From Candidatus Bipolaricaulota bacterium (GTDB lineage: Bacteria; Bipolaricaulota; Bipolaricaulia; Bipolaricaulales; Bipolaricaulaceae): a DNA stretch of 20,644 nucleotides. Numbering within the stretch: the first letter of the stretch is position 1; each line of letters starts with the position of its first letter. The DNA lies in assembly GCA_014360945.1 (NCBI GenBank), contig JACIWM010000014.1, forward strand, positions 1 through 20,644, written 5' to 3'. This document shows positions 1 to 6,858 of this stretch, piece after piece. The notes under the pieces are model-generated. The model made no database searches, was not told the DNA's origin, and saw only the letters and a list, made by a program, of their open reading frames with translations. Made by a program: the position numbers and the translations under genes.

Positions 1-2
1 CT

Positions 3-230
3 GATCCGTTCAAGCTTTTGCCGGCCTGGACCAAGCCTTTTGCCTATTTTCGCCTGCACGGGGCGCCGCCGGGAACACGCATGTACCGCTACACCTACAC
101 CGATGCGGATCTCCTTGAGCTACGGGAAAAGATCGCCGCGATCCAGGCGCCCTTGGTGTACGTCCTTTTCAACAACGACACGATGATTCAAGATGCCCGC
201 CGATTTTTGGCCCAAATCGGCGGGGTATAA
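3..230 (+). CDS. DUF72 (YecE-like) family protein, C-terminal part
   Basis: This open frame enters from the left edge and ends at TAA 228-230, so only the last 75 or so residues are present. They fit the C-terminal end of the DUF72/YecE family: an aromatic-rich strand with the RLHG motif, a tyrosine-rich YRYTYTD segment, and the FNND motif followed by a helix containing A and R residues. DUF72 proteins form TIM-barrel-like folds, and their biochemical role is not settled. The stop codon overlaps a TATAAT hexamer that probably drives the next gene. The true start lies outside the window. The family call rests on remembered motif patterns. Confidence 0.75.
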   Translation, partial: DPFKLLPAWTKPFAYFRLHGAPPGTRMYRYTYTDADLLELREKIAAIQAPLVYVLFNNDTMIQDARRFLAQIGGV

Positions 231-246
231 TGGCGCCGCCAATTTG
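213..246. repeat. 11-bp inverted repeat around a -10 hexamer (candidate operator)
   Basis: The arms CAAATCGGCGG (213-223) and CCGCCAATTTG (236-246) are inverted repeats matching at 10 of 11 positions, with a 12-bp centre. The centre holds TATAAT at 226-231, and the right arm ends where the ribosome binding site of the nitroreductase gene begins. Symmetry around a -10 box suggests a repressor site. An RNA hairpin at the end of the DUF72 transcript is the alternative, although no T-tract follows. Confidence 0.55.
226..231 (+). promoter_or_regulatory. Candidate -10 element (TATAAT) for the nitroreductase-thrC operon
   Basis: A perfect TATAAT overlaps the stop codon of the upstream gene. Transcription would begin near 238, giving a leader of about 20 nt that carries the ribosome binding site GAGGAGG at 246-252. 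No convincing TTGACA-like -35 is visible at 15-18 bp upstream (the region is only T-rich), so either an activator or a weak -35 must be assumed. Confidence 0.5.
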
Positions 247-257
247 AGGAGGTGGAT

Positions 258-797
258 GTGCACCTGATCTTAGAGGTCATAAAAGGTCGCCGAAGCGTAG
301 TGCGGTTCAAGCCCCGCCCCATCACGGACGAGGAGCTTTCGTTGATCCTCGAGGCTGGGCGCTGGGCTCCATCCTATGCCAACTCCCAGCCCTGGACGTT
401 TGTGGTCGTCCGGGACGAGGAGAAAAAGCGGAAACTCGGGGAATTGGTGGAGAGGATGCTCATTTTGCGGCCGGGAAGGGTGGCCCTTTCCGCACCGGGT
501 TTGGGCGATCCGGCGGTGGTGATCGCCGTGGCCGTGGACACCCTGAAAGACCCGGATCACCACGTGGAGGCCGGGGCCGCAGCCACCCAGAACATGGCCC
601 TCATGGCCCATGCCTTGGGACTAGCCTCGTTTTGGGCCGGAATCTACGGAACGCCGGTGGAGCGGGAGGTCCGAAGGATCCTGGGCCTTCCCAAGGGAAT
701 GCGAGTGGTATCGCTCCTTCCCATCGGAGAGGCCGCTTACGAGGCGAAAAGCGAGCGCGTAGAGCTTTCTCAGCTCGTGCGCTACGAAAAGTTCTAA
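258..797 (+). CDS. Nitroreductase family protein (FMN-dependent)
   Basis: The product is a 179-residue single-domain nitroreductase, a homodimeric FMN flavoprotein family that reduces nitro compounds, quinones or related substrates with NAD(P)H. Seen directly are the N-terminal GRRSVVRF segment that usually contacts the FMN phosphate, the APSYANSQPWTF motif, and the AAATQNMALMAHALGLASFW helix typical of the family. I chose GTG 258 because GAGGAGG at 246-252 lies 5 bp upstream; GTG 252 is in frame but lies inside that ribosome binding site. The gene is followed after 1 nt by threonine synthase. The physiological substrate cannot be read from sequence. A second nitroreductase domain lies about 2 kb downstream, fused to a peroxiredoxin. 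Confidence 0.88.
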   Translation: MHLILEVIKGRRSVVRFKPRPITDEELSLILEAGRWAPSYANSQPWTFVVVRDEEKKRKLGELVERMLILRPGRVALSAPGLGDPAVVIAVAVDTLKDPDHHVEAGAAATQNMALMAHALGLASFWAGIYGTPVEREVRRILGLPKGMRVVSLLPIGEAAYEAKSERVELSQLVRYEKF

Positions 798-798
798 A

Positions 799-1917
799 GT
801 GGCGGAACTTTTTTGTTTTCGCTGCGGCCCATCCTCACAAGACCGCGCCGAATTCTGTGAGCGTTGCGGTGCGCCCCTTTCCTTTTCCCGTGCGCCCGAA
901 AAAACCTTGCGCCCAGCGGATCTGCGTGGTCGCGGGGTCTGGCGGTATTCCCCATTCCTTCCGGAGGTAGAACCTCTCACCCTCGGCGAGGGCAGAACCC
1001 CGCTTATTCCCGCGCCACGCCTCGCGGAGCTTTTGGGGGTGGAGATCCTCCTTAAGCTCGAGGGCTTGAATCCCACGGGGTCGTTTAAAGATCGCGGAGC
1101 GGCGGTGATGGTGGCCGTTCTGCGGAAAAAGGGGGCTAAAAAACTCTGTGATGACTCCTCGGGCAACGCCGGAGCCAGTCTCAGCGCCTATGCCGCCCGC
1201 GCCGGAATTCCCGCAAGGATCTTCGTCCCGGCCTACGCCTCCGGGCCCAAGCTTCGGCAGATTGAGGCCTACGGCGCGGAATTGGTGCGGGTCCCGGGGC
1301 CGAGGCCCGCGGCCACCGCCGCCCTCCTTGGGGAACTCGAAAAGAATCCCGATCTGGTTTACGCTTCCCACAACCACTCCCCTTACTTCCTTGCGGGATT
1401 GCGAACCTTGGCCTACGAGATCGCCGAGGACTTGCGGTTTCAGGAAGTGGACCATGTGGTGGTACCCGTGGGCGGGGGCGCGCTTTACCTCGGGCTTTTC
1501 TACGGGTTTTCCGAGCTTCTCCGGTTGGGATGGGTGAAAAAAATGCCGCGGATCCATGCCGTGCAGGCCGCAGCCTGTGCCCCCATCGTTCGGGCGCATT
1601 TGGCAGGAGAGGAAGAGGTGGAGGAAGTGGAACTTGGGGAGACGGTGGCGGAGGGCGTGAGGATTCCCAAGCCCGCCCGAGGCGCGGAAATCCTCTGGGC
1701 CCTGCGGTCCTGCGGCGGAGAAGCTTTGGCCGTAACGGAGGAGGAGATCATGGAAGCCCAGCGGGAATTGGCGAGAAAAGAGGGCGTTTACGTTGAGCCC
1801 ACCTCCGCCCTCTCCCTGGCCGGCCTCCTCCGCCTGCGGGTCCAGGGAATCATCCGGGAAGGGGAGAGGGTAATCCTTCCCCTCACCGGATCGGGATTGA
1901 AGAGCGCAAAGCCATGA
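799..1917 (+). CDS. thrC: Threonine synthase (PLP-dependent) with N-terminal zinc ribbon
   Basis: This 372-residue fold-type II PLP enzyme should convert O-phosphohomoserine to threonine. It opens with a zinc-ribbon-like pattern, CFRC near the start and CERC about 14 residues later, as in thermophile and archaeal threonine synthases. The PLP lysine is K97 in the NPTGSFKDRG motif. SSGNAGASLSAYAARAG is the substrate and phosphate loop, and PVGGGALYLG is the glycine-rich PLP-phosphate loop. The GTG start at 799 follows the nitroreductase stop by 1 nt and has no clear ribosome binding site, so it is probably translationally coupled. Its end overlaps the next start by 4 bp (ATGA). A threonine dehydratase or another member of the family is less likely, given the GSFKDRG context and the zinc ribbon. 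Confidence 0.87.
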   Translation: MAELFCFRCGPSSQDRAEFCERCGAPLSFSRAPEKTLRPADLRGRGVWRYSPFLPEVEPLTLGEGRTPLIPAPRLAELLGVEILLKLEGLNPTGSFKDRGAAVMVAVLRKKGAKKLCDDSSGNAGASLSAYAARAGIPARIFVPAYASGPKLRQIEAYGAELVRVPGPRPAATAALLGELEKNPDLVYASHNHSPYFLAGLRTLAYEIAEDLRFQEVDHVVVPVGGGALYLGLFYGFSELLRLGWVKKMPRIHAVQAAACAPIVRAHLAGEEEVEEVELGETVAEGVRIPKPARGAEILWALRSCGGEALAVTEEEIMEAQRELARKEGVYVEPTSALSLAGLLRLRVQGIIREGERVILPLTGSGLKSAKP

Positions 1918-2396
1918 AGATCGGGATCATTTCTGACAGCCACGACAATTTGGGGAACCTTAGCCGGGCCCTGCGCCTTCTTCGAGAAAAAGGGGCGGAG
2001 CTCGTCCTTCATGCCGGGGATTTCGTGTCGCCCTTCACCGCTGAGCCATTTCGCACCGCGGGCCTGCGGCTCGTGGGTGTATTCGGAAATAACGACGGGG
2101 ACAAACTCTATCTCCGCGAGAGATTCTCCGGCCTTGGAGAGATCTATTTCGGGCCCCACGAGTTAGAGCTTGGGGGCCAAAAAATCCTTCTCATGCACGA
2201 GCCCCGCGGCCTTGCGGCCTTCATCGCCTCCGGAATTTACGATCTCATCGTATACGGCCACACCCACCGGCCGGAGATTCGGCCCGGCCGGCCCTTGGTG
2301 GTGAACCCCGGCGAATGCGGGGGCTGGCTCACGGGAAAGCCCACGTGTGCCCTGGTGGACTTAAGCACCCTATCCGCGGAACTTTTTGAGCTTTAA
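1914..2396 (+). CDS. YfcE/MJ0936-type metallophosphoesterase (phosphodiesterase)
   Basis: The product is a 160-residue calcineurin-like phosphodiesterase of the small YfcE/MJ0936 family, using two divalent metals. All metal-ligand motifs are present in order: D8 and H10 in SDSHDN, D36 in HAGDF, N60 and D61 in GNND, a histidine in LLMHEPRG, and H116/H118 in YGHTHRP. The ATG at 1914 overlaps the thrC stop by 4 bp, so the two are probably translated from one message. The physiological substrate is unknown; characterised relatives hydrolyse model phosphodiesters. The 3' end overlaps the convergent peroxiredoxin-nitroreductase gene by 4 bp. Confidence 0.88.
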   Translation: MKIGIISDSHDNLGNLSRALRLLREKGAELVLHAGDFVSPFTAEPFRTAGLRLVGVFGNNDGDKLYLRERFSGLGEIYFGPHELELGGQKILLMHEPRGLAAFIASGIYDLIVYGHTHRPEIRPGRPLVVNPGECGGWLTGKPTCALVDLSTLSAELFEL

Positions 2397-3388
2397 CCCT
2401 CGGGAAATCTGTTCCAGCCAAGGACGGTGGAAAGGGGCTTTCGCTCCCGAGGGCCGAGCTCGATGGCCCGATGTTTCTCGCTGAGCTTTTCCGGATCACC
2501 GGGTCGGCCGATGACCACCAAGGTGATGAGGACGTAGTCCTTGGGGATTCCCAGGGCCTCCTTCACGGCGATGGGGTCGTAACCCGCGATGGGATGGGCC
2601 ACAAGCCCCATTTGGGTGGCCTGGATCATGAGGAATCCCACGGCCATTCCGCAGTCGAACAGGAAGTAGTCGCGGTTATCGGAGAGGCGGCAATCCTGCT
2701 CGGGATGGGCGGCCACGGCCACGATGGCCGGCGCGGGCAGGGCCCAATAGTTCCCGCCCGGCAAGGCCTTTTTCACCCGCTCCAGCACCTCCCCTTGGGC
2801 CACCACGAACCGCCAGGGCTGGTTATTGAAACAGGAGGGCGCAAGATGCGCGGCCTCGATGAGCCGGGTCAAGATCTCTTGGGGAACGGGCTCGGAAGAT
2901 ATGGCCCGTTTGGCCCGGCGCACGAAGATGAGGGGGTTCAAAAACGAGTCAGTCTCGTGAAGTTTTCGCACCGCTTCGAAGACCTCCTGGGCGTGGCCCG
3001 GAACCTTGACCTTTGACCAGGCGTAGCGCACCACGCCAGCGCGATCCAAAAGGAACGTGGCCCGCTGGACGCCCTTATCTTTCGCCACCCCGTAAGCCCG
3101 GGCCAAGGAAAGATCTGAATCGGAAAGAAGGGGAAAAGTAAGGCCCTCTTTTTCCGCGAAGCGGCGGAGTGCTTCGGGACCATCCGGCGAGACCCCGACA
3201 GGGATGGCGTCAAGGGCAGAAAGCTCCGGAAGATATTGCTGAAAATCGCGGGCTTCTTTGGTGCACCCTGGAGTTCCGGCCTTGGGGAAAAAGTAGAGGA
3301 CCACGTAGCGCCCCAAAAACTCGCGGAGGTTCACGGACCGGCCATCCTTATCCTCCCGCACGAAATCCAGGCCAAACCGAAAAAGCAA
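2393..3388 (-). CDS. Bifunctional 1-Cys peroxiredoxin (Bcp-like)-nitroreductase fusion
   Basis: This is a two-domain protein of about 331 residues. Residues 1-145 form a Bcp/AhpC-TSA peroxiredoxin with the peroxidatic cysteine C42 in GTPGCTKEA. No second cysteine is visible in this domain, so it would be a 1-Cys type. From about residue 150 a nitroreductase domain begins, with RRAKRAIS, APSCFNNQPWRF and a C-terminal VVIGRPGD. Such hybrids are known from Thermotoga maritima, where the flavin domain was proposed to help reduce the peroxiredoxin; electron transfer between the domains here is inference. The open frame runs up to an ATG at 3448, but I prefer TTG 3388 because the family N-terminus (FGLDFVREDKDG) begins there and a TATAAT-like box occupies 3412-3407. 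It is divergent from the DUF1573 gene. Confidence 0.85.
   Translation of the reverse strand: MLFRFGLDFVREDKDGRSVNLREFLGRYVVLYFFPKAGTPGCTKEARDFQQYLPELSALDAIPVGVSPDGPEALRRFAEKEGLTFPLLSDSDLSLARAYGVAKDKGVQRATFLLDRAGVVRYAWSKVKVPGHAQEVFEAVRKLHETDSFLNPLIFVRRAKRAISSEPVPQEILTRLIEAAHLAPSCFNNQPWRFVVAQGEVLERVKKALPGGNYWALPAPAIVAVAAHPEQDCRLSDNRDYFLFDCGMAVGFLMIQATQMGLVAHPIAGYDPIAVKEALGIPKDYVLITLVVIGRPGDPEKLSEKHRAIELGPRERKPLSTVLGWNRFPEG
2397..2453. repeat. 9-bp perfect inverted repeat at the convergent gene ends
   Basis: CCCTCGGGA (2397-2405) and TCCCGAGGG (2445-2453) are perfect inverted copies separated by 39 nt. They lie in the last codons of the peroxiredoxin-nitroreductase gene, immediately after the convergent phosphodiesterase stop. 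A long-loop hairpin that blocks read-through from the plus-strand operon is possible, but no T-tract follows. Confidence 0.35.
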
Positions 3389-3413
3389 GACGCCTTTTTT
3401 CTTGCTATTATAC
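3384..3413. promoter_or_regulatory. Overlapping divergent -10 elements with inverted repeat
   Basis: On the minus strand TATAAT reads from 3412 to 3407; on the plus strand TATTAT reads 3406-3411, so the two -10 candidates share bases. Next to them AGCAAGA (3384-3390) and TCTTGCT (3400-3406) form a 7-bp perfect inverted repeat with a 9-nt gap. The plus transcript would start near 3418 and carry the strong site AAAGGAGGGG (3421-3430) before ATG 3433. The minus transcript would start near 3400, about 12 nt before TTG 3388. The -35 elements are not obvious. Confidence 0.45.
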
Positions 3414-3432
3414 GGTGGCAAAAGGAGGGGCG

Positions 3433-4470
3433 ATGCGAAAGTTTTCATTGCTTGCGGTTTTGTTGGTCTGGGGACTGGGCGCGCTGGCTGGGCCAGCCAT
3501 TTTCGTGACGGAACCGGTGTTCGATTTCGGGAAAGTGAAGGAAGGCCTCCTTGTAGTGCACAAGTTCATCCTCACCAATGTGGGCGATGCCACCCTCCAT
3601 TTCACCCGCCAGCCCGGAACCTCCTGCGGATGCACCAGCGCTCCCTTGCCCAAGGATTCCCTGGCTCCCGGGGAGTTCGTGCCCCTTTTGGTGAAGTTTG
3701 AGACCACCGGCTATGGCGGGCTTTTCGCGAAAAAGTACGTGTATGTGTACTCCGACGATCCCGCAACTCCCACCCTCACCCTCGTCATCCAAGGCAATGT
3801 CCTTCCCGCCGAACCCTTCGAGGAGTCCGCGTACACCCTGAAGTATCGATATCGGCTGATCCTGGATGTGCGCGACAAGGACGCATTCCTGCGGGGGCAT
3901 CTTTTGGGTGCCGTAAACGTTCCAGCCGCGGAGATCGAAAAAAATTCCGAGCTTCCTCAATGCGTGATCTACGTGTACGACGAAGCCGGGGAGACCGGAG
4001 TCTCCGTGGCGGAGACCTTGCGGCGCCAGGGCTTCTGGGCCGCCCGGGCCCTTTCCGGCGGCCTGGCCGGCTGGGCCAAGGAATTCGGAAATTACCTAAT
4101 GGTGGGCCAGGCCCCGGAAACGGAACCGCAACTCTCTCCGGCGGCCATACCCGCGGCCCGCCTGGCCCAGGAATACGTGATCATCTTGGACTTCCGGGAT
4201 GCCGAATCATATAAGCGCGAGCACCTTTGGGGCGCCATCCACGTAGGACCTGAGGGACTCGATGAGCTTCTTCCTCACCTCCTTCCCGCCGCGGCCCTCA
4301 CCCCGGAGCTTCAGCCCTACATCTTCTGCGTGGACGAGGGCGAGGGCCTGGCCCAGGAGGCGGCGCAGTTCCTACAGGCTTTGGGCCTAACCCGCGCTTA
4401 TGCTCTCGTGGGCGGCCTTGAGCAGTGGCGTCTCCGCTACGGCTCGGAGTTCATGACAACAGAGCCTTAG
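3433..4470 (+). CDS. Exported DUF1573 protein with two rhodanese-like domains
   Basis: The product has 345 residues. Residues 1-20 form a signal peptide (basic start, hydrophobic core, likely cleavage after ALA), so it should act outside the cytoplasmic membrane. Residues 24-125 match DUF1573 (an Ig-like ASPM/SPD-2/Hydin-type fold): PVFDFGKVKEG, FILTNVGDATL and the SCGCT motif with C65 and C67. Two rhodanese-like domains follow. The first (about 138-222) has LILDVRDKDAF and ALSGGLAGW, but its active-site loop lacks a cysteine. The second (about 240-338) keeps C299 at the expected loop position and ends with ALVGGLEQW. AAAGGAGGGG precedes ATG 3433. Sulfur transfer or redox sensing in the periplasm is conceivable, but no function is established. 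It is divergent from a peroxiredoxin-nitroreductase gene. Confidence 0.82.
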   Translation: MRKFSLLAVLLVWGLGALAGPAIFVTEPVFDFGKVKEGLLVVHKFILTNVGDATLHFTRQPGTSCGCTSAPLPKDSLAPGEFVPLLVKFETTGYGGLFAKKYVYVYSDDPATPTLTLVIQGNVLPAEPFEESAYTLKYRYRLILDVRDKDAFLRGHLLGAVNVPAAEIEKNSELPQCVIYVYDEAGETGVSVAETLRRQGFWAARALSGGLAGWAKEFGNYLMVGQAPETEPQLSPAAIPAARLAQEYVIILDFRDAESYKREHLWGAIHVGPEGLDELLPHLLPAAALTPELQPYIFCVDEGEGLAQEAAQFLQALGLTRAYALVGGLEQWRLRYGSEFMTTEP

Positions 4471-5366
4471 AACTTGAGCTCGAACCCGACCCTAAACCAA
4501 CGAAGCCCGGAAAGGTCAAACTGGGTAGCGGAGTAGATGAGAACTTGAGAGAACTGGATCTTGATCCCAATCTCCTGCCAAAGGAGGCCGCTGAAATCGA
4601 AGGCCGTGGCGGAATAGAGGGAAACGGGGTCCACCGTAACGCCAAGGTAAAGTTTTACCCAGTCCAAAGCAAAGCTGCTATCGAGGCGTAGAGTGGCTCC
4701 GAGTTCCACCACGGGCTGGAGGAAACGATAGCTCACCCCCAATTCCCCGAACCCAAGGCCGGCGTAGGTGAAGGACCAGGTGGTGTAAAGACGCCAGCAA
4801 TCCCCGGTCCAGGCGAAGTGGAGGAGGGCCTCCTCAAAGTACCAGCCGGGAACGAGGGTCACGTCCGTCCAAGGGTCCTCGTCGATGAGGAAGGAAAGGT
4901 CGGTGACGCCAAAGCCGACGAGGCTGCGGGCAAGGAACCCGGGCTCGCCGCCCACGCCGAAATCGAGGATGAGGCCGATTGTGTAGTCCGGAGGTTGGCA
5001 GGCTGGGGCAAGATTCCCAAGGAAGAACCAGCCGCCCAGGAAGAACGGGCAGCACCCACCGCTTAAGGCCAAGGTCCAGCGGGAAAAACAAGGATCGAAG
5101 GTGAGACCGGTTTTGAGAGTGATGCCTTCAAAATCCAACCACATCCAAAGGTGCTCCGCCTCAAGCCCGGTCAAGGAGAGGATGGTGGTGCTTTTCATTC
5201 CGCCCTTCCCTACGTCCATGGTTAAGGTGAACGCGGCATCCACGGAAAGCGGGGTGTCGGGGGCGAAGCGGAAATCCATGCCCACCGTGCCGGAAAAGGA
5301 CGGCTCCTGAGCGAAAAGGGGCAGGGCCAGGGCTAAAACGGCCGCAATAGCTATCTTCATCCGCAT
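4467..5366 (-). CDS. Exported outer-membrane beta-barrel-like protein (unknown function)
   Basis: I do not recognise the family of this 299-residue protein. It has a clear signal peptide (MRMKIAIAAVLALALPLFAQ, cleavage probably at LFA|Q). The rest alternates polar and aromatic or aliphatic residues in short strand-like runs and ends in RVGFELKF, a C-terminal phenylalanine as in BAM-inserted outer-membrane proteins. The last two hairpins are a 25-residue duplication: YSATAFDFSGLLW and YSATQFDLSGLRW each begin a unit that ends in F. Five cysteines, including a GGCCPFF cluster, are unusual for a barrel. AGGAGG lies 7 nt upstream of ATG 5366. Its stop overlaps the convergent DUF1573 gene by 3 bp. 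A barrel of about 10-14 strands is inference from length. Confidence 0.7.
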   Translation of the reverse strand: MRMKIAIAAVLALALPLFAQEPSFSGTVGMDFRFAPDTPLSVDAAFTLTMDVGKGGMKSTTILSLTGLEAEHLWMWLDFEGITLKTGLTFDPCFSRWTLALSGGCCPFFLGGWFFLGNLAPACQPPDYTIGLILDFGVGGEPGFLARSLVGFGVTDLSFLIDEDPWTDVTLVPGWYFEEALLHFAWTGDCWRLYTTWSFTYAGLGFGELGVSYRFLQPVVELGATLRLDSSFALDWVKLYLGVTVDPVSLYSATAFDFSGLLWQEIGIKIQFSQVLIYSATQFDLSGLRWFRVGFELKF

Positions 5367-5411
5367 GTTTCCGCCTCCTTGTCGAAGGAAGCCTAGGTCG
5401 GAAACGGTCGG

Positions 5412-5448
5412 GAAAAAAGCAAAAAAGGGCGGGCACGCCCGCCCCTTT
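5412..5448 (-). terminator. Intrinsic terminator downstream of the COG2403 gene
   Basis: GGGCGGGC (5427-5434) and GCCCGCCC (5437-5444) form a perfect 8-bp GC stem. Read on the minus strand it is followed by TTTTTT (5426-5421) and a second T run at 5418-5413. It lies about 30 nt beyond the minus-strand stop at 5475 and insulates the barrel-protein gene, which must then have its own promoter between 5366 and 5412. Confidence 0.85.
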
Positions 5449-5474
5449 GTCCGAACCTCTCGGGAACCTTTGGC

Positions 5475-6785
5475 CTAAAGGAGCTCCCGCAGGACCTCCT
5501 CCAGGGTGGGATGGCCGATCTCCTGGAGCTCGTAGCGCACGCGGGTGGCGGGTTTGGGAAGGTCGATGAGGCGGCGGAGGTCCACGGGCGTGGCGATGAC
5601 GATGGCCTCGCAGGGCACGCGCCGGATGGTCTCCGCAAGATCCCGGATCTGCTCCTCCCCGTACCCCATGGCGGGAAGGACCGGACCCAGGTGGGGGTAG
5701 TGCTCGAACGTCTCGCGGATGGAGTTCACGGCGTAAGGCCGGGGATCCACCAAGGTAGCCCCGAGTTTCCGGGCGGCCACGGCGCCTGCGCCAAAAGGCA
5801 TCTCGCCGTGGGTCACCGTAGGCCCGTCCTCGATGGCCAAAACCTCCTTTCCCCGTACAAGCTCGGGCTCCTCCACGAGAATTGGAGAGGCTGCCTCCAC
5901 CACCCGCGCCCGCGGGTTCAACTCCGCCACGGATTGCCTGAGCCGCTCAATCGCCTCCAAGGGAGCGGTGTCGATCTTGTTGATCACCACCACGTCGGCC
6001 ATGCGGATGTTCACCGAGCCCGGCCAATAGGTGCGCTCATGGCCGGCCCGTAGAGGGTCGGCCACCACGATCAGAGCGTTCGTCTTGAAGAACGGAAAAT
6101 CGTTGTTTCCGCCGTCCCAGAGGATGACGTCGGCCTCCTCCTCGGCCATGCGCAGGATCTTTTCATAATCCACGCCAGCGTAGACCACGGTGCCCTCGCG
6201 CAGATGGGGCTCGAATTCCTCGCGCTCCTCAATGGTGCACCGATAGCGATCAAGATCGGCCAAGCTCTCAAATCTTTGCACCACCTGCTGGCAAAGGTCT
6301 CCGTAGGGCATGGGGTGACGAACCACCACCACTTTCTTTCCCCAGGATTTGAGGATTCGTGCCACTCTGCGGGTCGTCTGGGACTTACCGCAGCCGGTGC
6401 GCACGGCGCACACGGCCACCACCGGCTTTTTTGCGGAAAGCTGGGTGGCGGAAGGCCCAAGGAGCCAGAAGTCCGCGCCCGCGGCCTGAGCCACCGCCGC
6501 CCGCTCCATCACATACTGGTGGGAAACATCGGAATAGGCAAACACCACCCGTTCCACCTGGTGCTTGCGTACGAGCTCTCCCAAGTGTTCTTCGGGCTCA
6601 ATGGGGATGCCGTCTGGGTAGAGAGGGCCGGCTAGCTCCGGCGGATATCGCCGGCCGGCAATGCCCGGGATCTGCGCGGCGGTGAACGCCACCACCTCGT
6701 ACTCCGGGTTGTCCCGAAACACCACGTTGAAGTTGTGAAAGTCTCGCCCAGCAGCACCCATGATGATGACTCTGGTCTTGCGCAT
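5475..6785 (-). CDS. COG2403 P-loop GTPase, cyclic 2,3-diphosphoglycerate synthetase-like
   Basis: The 436-residue product has an N-terminal Rossmann-like section starting KTRVIIMGAAGRDFHNFN and a P-loop NTPase core with the Walker A motif TGCGKSQTT at about 130-138, WDGGNNDFPF, and the INKID base-recognition-like motif. This is the family annotated as cyclic 2,3-diphosphoglycerate synthetase after the enzyme of hyperthermophilic methanogens. Bacterial members are widespread and mostly uncharacterised, so making the thermoprotectant cDPG is possible but not shown here. The open frame extends upstream to 6929, but ATG 6785 has GAGGTG upstream at good spacing and gives the family's N-terminus. 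TATAAT at 6828-6823 on the minus strand probably drives it, and a strong terminator follows the gene. Confidence 0.82.
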   Translation of the reverse strand: MRKTRVIIMGAAGRDFHNFNVVFRDNPEYEVVAFTAAQIPGIAGRRYPPELAGPLYPDGIPIEPEEHLGELVRKHQVERVVFAYSDVSHQYVMERAAVAQAAGADFWLLGPSATQLSAKKPVVAVCAVRTGCGKSQTTRRVARILKSWGKKVVVVRHPMPYGDLCQQVVQRFESLADLDRYRCTIEEREEFEPHLREGTVVYAGVDYEKILRMAEEEADVILWDGGNNDFPFFKTNALIVVADPLRAGHERTYWPGSVNIRMADVVVINKIDTAPLEAIERLRQSVAELNPRARVVEAASPILVEEPELVRGKEVLAIEDGPTVTHGEMPFGAGAVAARKLGATLVDPRPYAVNSIRETFEHYPHLGPVLPAMGYGEEQIRDLAETIRRVPCEAIVIATPVDLRRLIDLPKPATRVRYELQEIGHPTLEEVLRELL

Positions 6786-6822
6786 GAGATTCACCTCGCG
6801 TTGGCGGGGTTTTGTGCGTTCG

Positions 6823-6828
6823 ATTATA
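6823..6828 (-). promoter_or_regulatory. Candidate -10 element (TATAAT) for the COG2403 gene
   Basis: Read on the minus strand, 6828-6823 is TATAAT. Transcription would start near 6816, giving a leader of about 30 nt that includes GAGGTG before ATG 6785. No good -35 is seen. The overlapping plus-strand bases (GATTAT, TATAGC) might serve the divergent phosphatidyltransferase gene. Confidence 0.45.
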
Positions 6829-6858
6829 GCCAAAATTTCCCTGGTTTTCCCGCTTCCT

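Noticed and set aside
3169..3432. Upstream extension of the DUF1573 frame beyond ATG 3433
   Set aside because: The extension lies antisense to the peroxiredoxin domain and would bury a clear signal peptide; ATG 3433 has a strong ribosome binding site.
3389..3448. Upstream extension of the peroxiredoxin-nitroreductase gene to ATG 3448
   Set aside because: It would run through its own predicted -10 element and add residues not seen in the Bcp family.
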